The notes beneath the pieces were generated by a model. It worked only from the letters and a program-made list of their open reading frames with translations. It was not told the DNA's origin and made no database searches. DNA of 64,000 nucleotides from Mucilaginibacter_A sp965201005 (lineage in GTDB: Bacteria; Bacteroidota; Bacteroidia; Sphingobacteriales; Sphingobacteriaceae). The translations under genes were made by a program, and so were the position numbers. Location: the NCBI RefSeq assembly GCF_965201005.1, contig NZ_OZ241747.1:2046001-2110000 (forward strand). The letters run 5' to 3'. Within the stretch, counting starts at the first letter, position 1, and the number at the start of each line of letters is the position of its first letter. Of this stretch, positions 33,830-42,984 are shown one piece after another.

Positions 33830-35056
33830 ATGGATAATCGTGTCATATTGTTTCTCTGGCAAGCTTTGCAGTTGTTGATCGGGTATAACTTGGTTTTTCC
33901 GCTGCTGCTTTATTTTCTTTATCCGGCCGCAAGAAACAAGTTCAAGCTCAACAAAGTCTGGAACCGGGTTACCGAGCCGGATTATGGCATTATTGTAACC
34001 GCTTATAAGCAAACACATGCTTTGCCAACAGTAATCAATTCGTTGCTTAACCAAAATTATCAGAACTTTATTATTTACGTTGTTGCAGATCAGTGCGACG
34101 TTTCCGCACTCAATTTTAATCATCCGAAAGTGGTGGTTTTGAGGCCGGAAACAGAACTGAGAAGCAATACCAAATCGCATTTTTATGCCATCAGCCGCTT
34201 TGTAAGGCCGCACCCGAGGTTAACCATTATTGATAGTGACAACCTGGTCCACCCGGATTATTTAACCCAGATGAATATTTTTTTCAGTAAAGGATATCAG
34301 GCTGTGCAAGGGTTGCGTGCGGCCAAAAACCTCAACACAACTTATGCCTGTTTGGATGCTGCCCGGGATATTTACTACCATTTTTACGATGGAAAATTGT
34401 TGTTTAAAGCTGGTTCTTCCGCTACCTTGTCTGGTTCGGGGATGGCTTTTACAACAGAATTGTACCGCTTTTGCCTGGAAAACCTGGATATCAGTGGTGC
34501 CGGTTTTGATAAAGTTTTGCAGGCCGAAATTGTAAAATACCGCCTGCAGATCGCCTTTGCTAAAAAAGCCATTGTGTATGATGAAAAAACCACGCAGCCG
34601 GATCAGTTGGTCAAACAACGTTCTCGGTGGATAAACAGTTGGTTCAAATACTCCGGATTAGGTTTTGGACTGATCAAACTCGGATTAAAAAATTTCAGTG
34701 TAAACCAGGTTTTGTTCGGGTTAGTGCTTTTACGGCCGCCATTGTTCATTTTTCTGATTTTATCTGGCTTTTGCGCTGTGGCCAACCTTTGGATCATTCC
34801 GGCATACACGCTGTACTGGCTGGCCGCATTGGGCGCATTTATCCTGAGTTTTTTTATTGCCCTGCTGCACTCTGAAACCAATTACCGCATTTACCGTGCT
34901 TTGTTTGGCATACCAAAATTTATGTTTTACCAGGTTTTATCATTGCTGAAAATGCGTAAGGCCAACGATCGATCCGTAGCTACGGATCATTATTACCGAT
35001 CAGATATCGACAACATGGTGCAAAGCAATTATGACAAGGCCGGAAATCTCAAATAA
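33830..35056 (+). CDS. Family 2 glycosyltransferase, membrane-anchored
   Basis: 408 residues. N-terminal membrane helix, GT-A domain (DYGIIVTAYKQTHALPTVINSL, DSDN as the DxD, GSGMAFTTELY, then QLVKQRSRWINSW as the QxxRW motif), and two or three C-terminal membrane helices. This is the processive type found in cellulose/hyaluronan synthase-like families. Start ATG at 33830. A small membrane-protein gene overlaps its 3' end in another frame. Confidence 0.87.
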   Translation: MDNRVILFLWQALQLLIGYNLVFPLLLYFLYPAARNKFKLNKVWNRVTEPDYGIIVTAYKQTHALPTVINSLLNQNYQNFIIYVVADQCDVSALNFNHPKVVVLRPETELRSNTKSHFYAISRFVRPHPRLTIIDSDNLVHPDYLTQMNIFFSKGYQAVQGLRAAKNLNTTYACLDAARDIYYHFYDGKLLFKAGSSATLSGSGMAFTTELYRFCLENLDISGAGFDKVLQAEIVKYRLQIAFAKKAIVYDEKTTQPDQLVKQRSRWINSWFKYSGLGFGLIKLGLKNFSVNQVLFGLVLLRPPLFIFLILSGFCAVANLWIIPAYTLYWLAALGAFILSFFIALLHSETNYRIYRALFGIPKFMFYQVLSLLKMRKANDRSVATDHYYRSDIDNMVQSNYDKAGNLK

Positions 35057-35156
35057 AAAAACCCAACAGACACAGAAAAGCCTGCCCGAAATGCTGGCCG
35101 TTGCCCTGGCTTTTGTCAGCGTGTTTATTTTTTTTTTCAAACTTCTGTTTTTTTAG
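35031..35156 (+). CDS. 41-residue single-span membrane protein overlapping the GT2 gene
   Basis: A short frame starting ATG at 35031 inside the 3' end of the glycosyltransferase gene (overlap of 26 bases) and ending TAG at 35154-35156. The first 19 residues are polar and basic (MTRPEISNKK and so on), followed by a strong membrane helix beginning EMLAVALAFVSVFIFFF and a short end. Overlap, strand and position fit translational coupling to the polysaccharide operon. No family recognised; a codon-level conservation test would be needed to prove it. Confidence 0.5.
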   Translation: MTRPEISNKKTQQTQKSLPEMLAVALAFVSVFIFFFKLLFF

Positions 35157-35158
35157 AA

Positions 35159-35273
35159 CCTGTTTAAATTTCATATCAGAAAAAACGTAATGCTTCTTTT
35201 ACCGTATAAAATTTAGTATTAGCATCAATTTTAAATAAAACACTTACCATTTTTTAGGTGATAAAAGAAGTAT
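35159..35273. repeat. Motif pair with a single left end of the MITE-like element
   Basis: Begins CCTGTTTAAATTT (35159-35171), the same end as the 154-bp element at 10366, directly after the stop of the small protein. Reverse GA form at 35190-35203 and forward GTAT variant at 35260-35273 follow. No right end is seen, so it is a truncated or decayed copy. Confidence 0.6.
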
Positions 35274-35310
35274 ATAAATCACGTTCAGTAAAATTTAAGA
35301 AGGCTCGTAA

Positions 35311-36825
35311 ATGAAAACAGTTCCGGTTTCCAACCAAACCGTTGTCGGCGGTAAAAACCGGATGCCGGAAATCAGAATCAAATCCGGCAACCCGATACTG
35401 CGTTTAAACATTTTTGCAATAGCGGCCATGTTGCTTGCCGCGCTGGTTTTTCCGCTTTTAATTGCCAAGGTTGGTTATGTTGCCGGTGTTTTGCTGATCC
35501 TGGCAGTAACAGGGATACCTGTTTTGTACGGCGTGGTTGTGTATCCGGAATTTGGCATCATCATTTTGCTGATTGCTGCTTATTTAGTGATGTGGGTGAT
35601 CCGGATTGGGGTGAACTTTCCGTTAGGGACGCTGATGGACGCCTTGCAACTACTGTTGATTATCGGGTTTTTTATTAAACAAAAAACCAATCCCGACTGG
35701 AGTTTTATCAAAACCCCGATCAGTCTGATAATTCTCGTCTGGATCGGTTATAACCTGCTCGAAGCACTCAATCCGGCCGCATCGTCCCGTATGGCCTGGT
35801 TATACACCATCCGGTCTGTGGCCGCTGTAACACTTACTTATTTTGTGTTTGTGTATCAAATCAAAACCATCCGGTTTGTGCGCCTGGCCATAAAAGTATG
35901 GCTTTGCTTATCGCTTTTTGCTGCAGTTTATGGTTACAAGCAGGAGCATTATGGTTTTTTTGCGTTTGAACAGGCACAGCTCAATGATCCGCTGATGATG
36001 TCGCTGCTGTTCATCAACGGTGTTTGGCGCAAGTTTTCTATCTTTTCAGATCCGGTTTCGTTTTCCTACAACATGGTCATCAGCAGTGTGTTGTGTATTT
36101 GCCTGATGACGGGCACTTTCAAAACCTGGAAAAAAATAGTAATGCTGTTTTTAGCACTGTTTTTTTTGCTTAATATGCTTTACTCCGGCACCCGCGGTGC
36201 TTATGTGCTGGTTCCGGCGGCTTTGGTTTTGATTGCGGTGATTAATTTTAGCCGGAAAGTGATGATGATAAGCATAATCGCCGGTATGCTGATTGGCGTG
36301 ATGATTTTTATACCAACCGGAAACCCAACTTTGCTGCGCTTTCAAAGTGCATTTAAACCATCAGACGATGCCTCGTACAACGTGCGCAAAAAAAACCAGA
36401 AATGCATTCAGCCTTATATTTTGTCGCACCCGATTGGCGGCGGACTGGGCGCAACCGGTGTTTGGGGCGTTCGTTTTGCGCCGCAATCTTTTTTGGCCGC
36501 TTTTCCGCCGGATAGCGGTTACGTTCGGGTTGCGGTGGAGTTGGGCTATATTGGGCTTTTTCTGATCTGCTCCATGATGTTTATCATCCTGAAAACCGGT
36601 ATCAACAACTATTTCAAAATCAAAAACCCCGAACTAAAAGCATATTGTCTGGCCGCAACAGCTATTGTTTTTGTGCTGAACATCGGCAATTTTCCGCAGG
36701 AAGCAATTGTACAGTTCCCAGCCAACATATTGTTTTACTTCGCAGCAGCTTTGATCAGCATCAGCTTAAAGCTGGATCAGCAAGTTGTCCAATCCCCGGC
36801 AGATGAAACCGCAACTACTTATTAA
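35311..36825 (+). CDS. O-antigen ligase/polymerase-like membrane protein (Wzy type)
   Basis: 504 residues with about eleven or twelve membrane helices and one large periplasmic loop (about 340-400, including GTRGAYVLVPAALV before it). The Wzy_C/O-antigen ligase family pattern is recognisable in the loop: HPIGGGLGATGVWG and PPDSGYVRVAVELGYIGL. It should polymerise or ligate the lipid-linked repeat units at the periplasmic face. It overlaps the next gene by 23 bases. An AC-form motif (36142) encodes part of a membrane helix (MLFLAL). Confidence 0.83.
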   Translation: MKTVPVSNQTVVGGKNRMPEIRIKSGNPILRLNIFAIAAMLLAALVFPLLIAKVGYVAGVLLILAVTGIPVLYGVVVYPEFGIIILLIAAYLVMWVIRIGVNFPLGTLMDALQLLLIIGFFIKQKTNPDWSFIKTPISLIILVWIGYNLLEALNPAASSRMAWLYTIRSVAAVTLTYFVFVYQIKTIRFVRLAIKVWLCLSLFAAVYGYKQEHYGFFAFEQAQLNDPLMMSLLFINGVWRKFSIFSDPVSFSYNMVISSVLCICLMTGTFKTWKKIVMLFLALFFLLNMLYSGTRGAYVLVPAALVLIAVINFSRKVMMISIIAGMLIGVMIFIPTGNPTLLRFQSAFKPSDDASYNVRKKNQKCIQPYILSHPIGGGLGATGVWGVRFAPQSFLAAFPPDSGYVRVAVELGYIGLFLICSMMFIILKTGINNYFKIKNPELKAYCLAATAIVFVLNIGNFPQEAIVQFPANILFYFAAALISISLKLDQQVVQSPADETATTY

Positions 36826-38026
36826 TCAGGATTTCATCATCGTTGGCCAGCAAGCCTGGGACGTAGAAATTGGCAGTAATTGCAAAAACATTGCGCTCGA
36901 ATTAAGTAAACACAACCGTGTGCTGTACGTCAACCCGCCGTTAGACAGGATTACGCAATACCGCGACCGCTTTGACGAGCGGGTAATCAAAAGGCGGAAG
37001 ATGATGCAGGGCGAAAAAACTAATTTGATCCGCATCAACCCAAACTTGTGGAACCTGTATCCTGATTGTATTTTAGAATCTATCAATTGGATCAGGAACA
37101 ATTTTTTGTTTGATACTTTTAACCGCTGGAACAATGCAAAATATGCTAATGCAATCAAGAAAACAATCTCTTTACTTGGGTTTGAAAACTTCATCTTATT
37201 TAATGATAATGATGTTTTCAGAAGTTTGTATCTGATCGATTTTCTAAAACCAAAAACAAGTATTTATTATTCCAGGGATTATTTGCTTGAGGTTGAATAT
37301 TGGAAGTATCACGGGAAAATTTACGAACCGAAGATCATTCAAAAAAACGATTTATGCCTGTCCAATTCTACTTATTTAACCGAATATTGTAAAAGATATA
37401 ATCCTGAATCTTACTTCATCGGTCAGGGTTGTGATCTTGAATTGTATCAAAATCTTCCTGCTGAAAAACCTGCCGATTTGCCAGATAATGGTAAACCGAT
37501 GATTGGTTACTCTGGCGTGCTTTGGGGTTTAAGGTTGGATATAGAAATACTATTGTATGTAGCCAGAGCAAAACCTGATTGGAACATTGTTTTGATTGGG
37601 CCGGAGGATGAAAATTTCAAACATAGTGAACTGCATCAGCTTGAAAACGTGTATTTTATAGGCTTAAAAGAAGCATCCAACTTGCCGGTTTACATCAATG
37701 CAATGGATGTTTGTATCAATCCGCAGCTGATTAACGAAACCACAATCGGCAATTATCCGCGCAAAATAGATGAATATTTAGCCTTGGGAAAACCCGTTGT
37801 TGCCGTTAAAACACCCGCTATGGAAATGTTTTTAGCACACCTTTACCTGGCAGAAAACAAAGAACTTTTTTTAGAAAAGATTACTCTTGCGCTGGCCGAA
37901 AACAATATAACCAAACAACAGGAAAGAGTTACTTTTGCCCGGTCGCATAGTTGGGAAAATTGTATTCAAAAAATGTATGATACAATTCTAAGTTTAGATA
38001 CAAATTTTAATAAAATCAACCTTTAA
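36803..38026 (+). CDS. Glycosyltransferase (GT4/GT1-like, TuaH type)
   Basis: 407 residues, two Rossmann-like domains of the GT-B fold. N-terminal domain: FIIVGQQAWDVEIGSNCKN, HNRVLYVNPPLDR. C-terminal donor domain: IGYSGVLWGLRLDIEILL, WNIVLIGPEDE, VYFIGLKEASNLPVY, PRKIDEYLALGKPVVAVK with the acidic sugar-nucleotide motif. ATG at 36803, overlapping the polymerase end; an in-frame TTG at 36785 is unlikely. It resembles the convergent gene at 38130, so the two are paralogues. A motif copy at 37663 encodes LKEAS. Confidence 0.85.
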   Translation: MKPQLLINQDFIIVGQQAWDVEIGSNCKNIALELSKHNRVLYVNPPLDRITQYRDRFDERVIKRRKMMQGEKTNLIRINPNLWNLYPDCILESINWIRNNFLFDTFNRWNNAKYANAIKKTISLLGFENFILFNDNDVFRSLYLIDFLKPKTSIYYSRDYLLEVEYWKYHGKIYEPKIIQKNDLCLSNSTYLTEYCKRYNPESYFIGQGCDLELYQNLPAEKPADLPDNGKPMIGYSGVLWGLRLDIEILLYVARAKPDWNIVLIGPEDENFKHSELHQLENVYFIGLKEASNLPVYINAMDVCINPQLINETTIGNYPRKIDEYLALGKPVVAVKTPAMEMFLAHLYLAENKELFLEKITLALAENNITKQQERVTFARSHSWENCIQKMYDTILSLDTNFNKINL

Positions 38027-38059
38027 CTTTCTGCCTGTATTTAAAATTTGTTTATGCAG

Positions 38060-38103
38060 ATACTTCTTTTATCACCTAAATTTTATGCTGATAAAAGAAG
38101 CAT
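38060..38103. terminator. Motif hairpin between convergent glycosyltransferase genes
   Basis: ATACTTCTTTTATC and GATAAAAGAAGCAT form a 14-bp stem (one G-T type mismatch at the ATAC base) around a 16-base loop (38074-38089), placed 33 bases after one stop codon and 26 before the other. A bidirectional terminator is the simplest reading. Confidence 0.8.
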
Positions 38104-38129
38104 GGTACATATAAAATTCTAACTATAAT

Positions 38130-39347
38130 TTACTTAAAACCCTGCTCGGCCAGAATATTCCAAAACCGCTCAACACGGGCTTCCCACGTATTTTTTTCGG
38201 CTGTTTTGATCCGTAACTGTTTCTTTTCTTCAGAATCTTCCCTGATCGCCAGATCAATGTTTTGCAAAAATTCTTCGTCCGTTTCTGCAATATAAGCTAC
38301 CTCGGCAAAACCGCGTATGTCCTGCGAAAAAGCCGTGGCCACAACCGGTTTTCCGGCACTTAAATATTCGTTTATTTTAAGCGGATAAATGCTTTTCGTC
38401 AGCACACTATACTCAAACGGAATAATTGCACAGTTGATATTTTGAAGATAAGCAGGCAGTTCTTCCATTTTTTTCTGACCGGTAAAAACAACATTGGGCA
38501 AATTTTCCAAACCAAAATCCTGACACAAAGTACTGTCTTTCGGGCCAACCATCAACAGTAATTTATCGGTATGGCACAAGGCAACCTGCTTTAGTAAACC
38601 GTAATTAATCCTGGTTCCGATTACGCCAATATAACCAATTACCGGCTGCGATATACCTTCCAGTTCTTTTGGTTTTTGCAAAATTTCATTGAATGCTTTT
38701 GCAAACAGCGAAAAATCTGCCGCGTTGGGTAAGCAAAAAACCTTATGGGTATAAGCAGACATCAATCGGGTTAATTCTGTAGAAGTTGCTAAGCTGAGAT
38801 CGGCTTTTTTAAGGGCTTCTTTTTCCAACCTTACCCCGTGCCTTGCAATATATTTTTCCTGGGTCATGTCATCTATTGTTTGATAAATGCTGATGGCCGG
38901 TGCAATTGCTTTCGGAAAACTACGAAAGAAATAAGGATCAAAAGAATTGATAAAAATGTATTCTTTTACCTGATATTTTTTAATGGTTTTCTTTAAAGCA
39001 GCTAATACAACTTTATCATTTAAACCGGATAAAAACTGATACATCCAACTATCATTTAACCAATTGATTGGAAAAGTTAATTTGGGTATAACAAGTGTAA
39101 AGTTGTCTTGTGACCCTTCAATTTTACGAAAGCTTTTTTTGCCAAACAATAATGATGTTAAACGTGATTTTACTTTGTTGCCCTGCTTAAATTCTTTAAT
39201 TATATCTTTTGCAGAAAATGGATGATCGATATAAAAAACACGATTTTTTTTAGAAAATTCTTTTGCCAAACAATATCCAACTGATGAATACGGATTGTCC
39301 CATCTGGATTGTGCTATAATAAAAATATCATATTCTTTTACAGACAT
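38130..39347 (-). CDS. Glycosyltransferase (GT4/GT1-like)
   Basis: 405 residues, GT-B fold: IFIIAQSRWDNPYSSVGYCL at the N-terminus, then PVIGYIGVIGTRINYGLL, LLMVGPKDS, VVFTGQKKMEELPAYL and YPLKINEYLSAGKPVVAT in the donor domain. It aligns in order with the plus-strand gene at 36803, pointing to a duplicated transferase. It is the last gene of a minus-strand run (42699 to 38130) of flippase and transferases. Confidence 0.83.
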   Translation of the reverse strand: MSVKEYDIFIIAQSRWDNPYSSVGYCLAKEFSKKNRVFYIDHPFSAKDIIKEFKQGNKVKSRLTSLLFGKKSFRKIEGSQDNFTLVIPKLTFPINWLNDSWMYQFLSGLNDKVVLAALKKTIKKYQVKEYIFINSFDPYFFRSFPKAIAPAISIYQTIDDMTQEKYIARHGVRLEKEALKKADLSLATSTELTRLMSAYTHKVFCLPNAADFSLFAKAFNEILQKPKELEGISQPVIGYIGVIGTRINYGLLKQVALCHTDKLLLMVGPKDSTLCQDFGLENLPNVVFTGQKKMEELPAYLQNINCAIIPFEYSVLTKSIYPLKINEYLSAGKPVVATAFSQDIRGFAEVAYIAETDEEFLQNIDLAIREDSEEKKQLRIKTAEKNTWEARVERFWNILAEQGFK

Positions 39348-39393
39348 TTTCAGGTTGTTTACTTTATTGCTTGTATTCGTAAATTATAAATAT

Positions 39394-40269
39394 TCAAATT
39401 TTAATCCAGGTATCCGGAATCAAATCTTCTGTGTTCCAATCCGGCTGATTTTTGTAAAACCGGGCAGGGGCAATTACCAATTTTTCAATACTTGGATTTA
39501 ACCATGCGCCCCACCAACTGTATGAACTATTGGCCATAATATGATGTTTGCAAGTGCTCATCAGCTGCAAATCATCAATATCCGTATCATTTCCGGTGGT
39601 TTTTACAAAAACATCATCCGAAGAAAACGGAAAATTATTTTCAACCCAGTCCCGATCATCACTAAAAATAAAAAACCGATAATTATCAAATTTAGATTTT
39701 ATAATATCTATTGCTTTTAAATAATAATCCAAACCAATAAAACCAAAACTTTTGCTAAACTCTGGATGGTTTACATAATCGCCTCTCCTGATATGGATTG
39801 AAATTGGATTTTCAGCTTGTTGAATACTGTTTTTATAAGCTAAAAAATCAACTTTAAAATTCGGTTTAAAAGAAAGTTCTTTTCTGATGATACTGCCAAT
39901 TATGGTAAAATATTTTTCGGATTGCCAGAAGCCTTTCAAATACACAAATATTGCTTTTGCATCAAAAATAGTTCTATCAAAATGATGGTGTTTTTCATTG
40001 ACTAATTGAAAAAAAGGCTTGCAAGTTCTGCCAGGAAAAAGCTTGGTACTTTTAGATAATAACACAAGTAATTTATTGTTGTCAAAGGTTTGTTCATCAA
40101 TATTAAAAAAATTTAATTTGCAGGTCCTTAAAGTGTCTGTGGTATATTGATGATCGAAATAACGGGTATCCAGATATAAAGAAGAATTGGTTTTTATAGC
40201 AAGACTTTTGGCCGCGGCATATTGAAAAAGTTGGTTCCCTAAGCCACTTGTGATTTTAGAAATAACCAT
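39394..40269 (-). CDS. Alpha-1,2-fucosyltransferase (GT11)
   Basis: 291 residues, all family GT11: ITSGLGNQLFQYAAAKSLA at the start, HIRRGDYVN (the HxRRxDY GDP-fucose motif), FFIFSDDRDWVENNF and MANSSYSWWGAWLNP. It adds fucose in alpha-1,2 linkage to a galactose or related sugar. No GDP-fucose synthesis genes (gmd, wcaG) are in the window, so fucose must be activated elsewhere. Four bases downstream of the next upstream gene. Sequence is visibly AT-rich. Confidence 0.9.
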   Translation of the reverse strand: MVISKITSGLGNQLFQYAAAKSLAIKTNSSLYLDTRYFDHQYTTDTLRTCKLNFFNIDEQTFDNNKLLVLLSKSTKLFPGRTCKPFFQLVNEKHHHFDRTIFDAKAIFVYLKGFWQSEKYFTIIGSIIRKELSFKPNFKVDFLAYKNSIQQAENPISIHIRRGDYVNHPEFSKSFGFIGLDYYLKAIDIIKSKFDNYRFFIFSDDRDWVENNFPFSSDDVFVKTTGNDTDIDDLQLMSTCKHHIMANSSYSWWGAWLNPSIEKLVIAPARFYKNQPDWNTEDLIPDTWIKI

Positions 40270-40272
40270 AAG

Positions 40273-41241
40273 TTAGTAATAACGTTCTAAGTAATCAAAA
40301 ACTTCGGATGCTTCTTTTGCATGTAAAATTTTTGCATTGGATAATTTGGGGAACAAGTTTTCATATTCATTAAACAAAGTTTCCATTCCCCAATTTGGGT
40401 TGGAAAGAATAATGTTTGTACCCCCAAAACAACTTGCAAAAGCGGCCGTACCGCCATGTATGGAGATAAATTTATCGCAGTTGGCGTAAACCTGCAATTG
40501 TAAATGATTGTAGTTGTTTAACGTAGATTGATGTTGAAGATATAAATCATTCATCAGTATCACTTCAGGATGGTTTTGGCTGATGAAAGTATGTTCATCT
40601 AAACTTAAAATTTCACTGTTGTCTAATACTATTTGTCCGGATAATGGCCGGTTGTAAATAATCTGATAGTGCTGTTTGTATTTGGTTATGATTTGATCTA
40701 AAGTTGGGACATCAAAAAAATTTATCGGTGGCTGGTCCCATTCTATGTTGTATTTATTTGCAATGATAAGCAGCGGTTTATCATATACAAATTGGTTATT
40801 TTGATAGTAAGATTTATACGGAACTTGTAACCATTTTTTAAAACTATAGGTGTTACTGTGCGTCATGTTTGGCACGTTGTAATGTTTATAAGTTTCGGTC
40901 CAAATTCTTTTTTCAAATTTTTCTTCGTGATTATTGCTGAAAAAATAAAGTTCTTTTGTGTAACTGCTGGAGATGGTTTTATCCAAAGTACCGTTGATAT
41001 GATGCCAGTAAGCAAACGGGATCACGTACCGTATTTCCTGATCAAACTCGCCCTGATAACTGATTACTTTATATGGTTTTTTATGATGGTAATCTTTCAA
41101 TAAATATTTGATTTGCAATATTTTACAAAAATAGTTATCGCGTACAAAGTATTTTAAATCAGCCCTGATTTTTGGATACTTTGCTGCTGCAAAAACATAT
41201 AAAAGTTTTAACGAAAAGGTTTTTAATGCTGTTTTTACCAC
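40273..41241 (-). CDS. Putative glycosyltransferase of unknown family
   Basis: 322 residues, no signal peptide. The C-terminal part has KFISIHGGTAAFASCFGGTNII and MNDLYLQHQ, similar to the donor-site region of GT61-like transferases, but no confident family. No ATG is near the expected start; the frame opens with GTG at 41241, inside an AC-form motif (41226-41239) that encodes VKTALK. It sits between the flippase and the fucosyltransferase with short gaps, so it is surely part of the glycan operon. Confidence 0.6.
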   Translation of the reverse strand: MVKTALKTFSLKLLYVFAAAKYPKIRADLKYFVRDNYFCKILQIKYLLKDYHHKKPYKVISYQGEFDQEIRYVIPFAYWHHINGTLDKTISSSYTKELYFFSNNHEEKFEKRIWTETYKHYNVPNMTHSNTYSFKKWLQVPYKSYYQNNQFVYDKPLLIIANKYNIEWDQPPINFFDVPTLDQIITKYKQHYQIIYNRPLSGQIVLDNSEILSLDEHTFISQNHPEVILMNDLYLQHQSTLNNYNHLQLQVYANCDKFISIHGGTAAFASCFGGTNIILSNPNWGMETLFNEYENLFPKLSNAKILHAKEASEVFDYLERYY

Positions 41242-41262
41242 TGTTTTTTCAGAATAATTTTA

Positions 41263-42699
41263 TCAAATGGTTCTCTTAAAGTTTTTTATTTCAACGATGG
41301 AATATTTAAAAAAGATCGTGAGCAGCAAATAGATGAAACCTCCGATTACAATTTCGGCAGTTGTGTTGAGCAAACCGCTGTACCCTATAAAACCTTTATA
41401 AAAATAAACCACCAATACCATCAACACACAAAACAAAACGGGTTTGTAAAAATTGGCTAAAAAATCTTTTAAGTAATTACCAATTAAATATTGTACAATA
41501 AAAAAATTCAAGATGGTATTAACCATTGTGGCCAGCAAAAAGGCCGTAGCAATGCCGGTAACGTTCCAATATTTGCCCAGATAATAAACCAGTGGAACTT
41601 TTACAATTAAAGTAATCAGGTTTAAATAGAAAAGTAAATTTGGCCTGCCCTTGGTATAAACCAATGTAAACAAGGGATGGCTGAGGCAACTGAAAACGCT
41701 TACAAATACAAAGATTTTAATCAGAGGAAAAGTTGGTGCCCAGCCCGGGCCATAAATCAAAGGCACCACACTTTCGGCCGTGATATACAAACCCGCCAGC
41801 AAAGGAAGGTTAAAATAACTGATCAAATCCAGTATTTTCAGGTAATATTTTTTAAGTTCAGACGGGTTTTCTTTCATCCTTGCAATCAGCGGAAAGGCAA
41901 CTTGCAGGATGATCGGGTTGATTTTGATCACCGGAAAAATGGCAAGCTGGTAGGCAAGCGTGTAATAACCCAAAACTTTGGCACCCAACAATCGGCCGAT
42001 GATAATATTGTCCCAGTTGCTTTGGATAAAACCGACAATACCTTCCCCAAAATTAAAAACCCCGAACCTTAAATGTGCTTTGATTTCTGAAAAAGAAAAA
42101 TGCAAGTTTGGCCAAAAAAATTTCCTACCGAGGATAACTTGTAAAACGGTTTTGCAAAAATCTGTTGCCAGACCACCATACACTAATGAAAGTTCTTTAA
42201 AGCCATGATAAGCCAAAAATATAGTTAAAGATACGCCGATTATATAGCCTGCAATATCAGTTATGGCAATTGATTTAAAGTTAAGTTCTTTTTGTAGCAT
42301 TGCCGAAAATACAGTGCCAAAAGAAGTGATCAGGAAAATACAGGAAGCCAATTGTATAACTTTTGCCAAACGGATTTCGTGGTAGAAACTTACAATTAAA
42401 GGCGAAGAAATATATACAAGTAAAAAGATAATTGTGCCCAGAAATATCCCCAGGAAAAAAATGCTGGATAATGTTTTTTTGTTGGTTTCCTGTTTGGAAA
42501 TGATGGCGTTTGAAAACCCAAGATTGGCAAATAAACTGAAAAATATGATTACCGTGTTGCTGATGGCAACAATGCCAAAATCTGCTGGACTTAATAGCCG
42601 GGCCAATATAGAGATTTGCAGAAACTGTAACGCAGTTTGTAAGATAGTTGAAAAAGTAACCCAGGAAACACTTTTAACAGCTTTTTTTTGATTGCTCAT
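41263..42699 (-). CDS. Polysaccharide flippase (Wzx/WzxC-like)
   Basis: 478 residues with 12 to 14 membrane helices in the MATE/polysaccharide-transporter pattern: ISILARLLSPADFGIVAISN near the N-terminus, NFGEGIVGFIQSNWDNIIIGR in the middle. It should flip lipid-linked repeats across the inner membrane. I use the ATG at 42699 (MSNQKKAVKSVSW). The frame is open to 42768, but the extra residues come from a motif copy and an added hydrophobic stretch that would give the protein a non-standard N-terminus. Confidence 0.87.
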   Translation of the reverse strand: MSNQKKAVKSVSWVTFSTILQTALQFLQISILARLLSPADFGIVAISNTVIIFFSLFANLGFSNAIISKQETNKKTLSSIFFLGIFLGTIIFLLVYISSPLIVSFYHEIRLAKVIQLASCIFLITSFGTVFSAMLQKELNFKSIAITDIAGYIIGVSLTIFLAYHGFKELSLVYGGLATDFCKTVLQVILGRKFFWPNLHFSFSEIKAHLRFGVFNFGEGIVGFIQSNWDNIIIGRLLGAKVLGYYTLAYQLAIFPVIKINPIILQVAFPLIARMKENPSELKKYYLKILDLISYFNLPLLAGLYITAESVVPLIYGPGWAPTFPLIKIFVFVSVFSCLSHPLFTLVYTKGRPNLLFYLNLITLIVKVPLVYYLGKYWNVTGIATAFLLATMVNTILNFFIVQYLIGNYLKDFLANFYKPVLFCVLMVLVVYFYKGFIGYSGLLNTTAEIVIGGFIYLLLTIFFKYSIVEIKNFKRTI

Positions 42700-42752
42700 A
42701 TCAATTACAAACACGCAAAGGCAACAAACCAACGTTAAGCCCTGAAGAAGAA

Positions 42753-42920
42753 ATGCTGTTTTTAGCACCTATTTTTTCGCCCCGAACCAGCCTGAAATGT
42801 TATAAATATAACAGCAGCATTGCGCTTCGTTATACTTTCAAAAATCAAAAATGGTTACAAAGTTTGTATGGTAATGAAAGAAAGCCTGAAGTAGCGGAAC
42901 TTGTAAAATTGTTAAAGTAA
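42753..42920 (+). other. Possible 55-residue frame or gene remnant
   Basis: An open frame whose ATG is the ATGC end of an AC-form motif (42753-42766). The last half (WLQSLYGNERKPEVAELVKLLK) looks more protein-like than the first, suggesting the remnant of a lost gene. It lies between the divergent flippase and convergent PorP genes. No homology recognised. Confidence 0.2.
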
Positions 42921-42984
42921 AACGGGCATTTTTAATTTTAAAACAAATCAAAAAAAGCCCGGACACAGGTAAATTTCCTGAAAA

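Noticed and set aside
42700..42768. Longer flippase start at 42768
   Set aside because: It begins with GTG inside a motif copy and adds a hydrophobic segment that disturbs the normal topology; ATG at 42699 is better.
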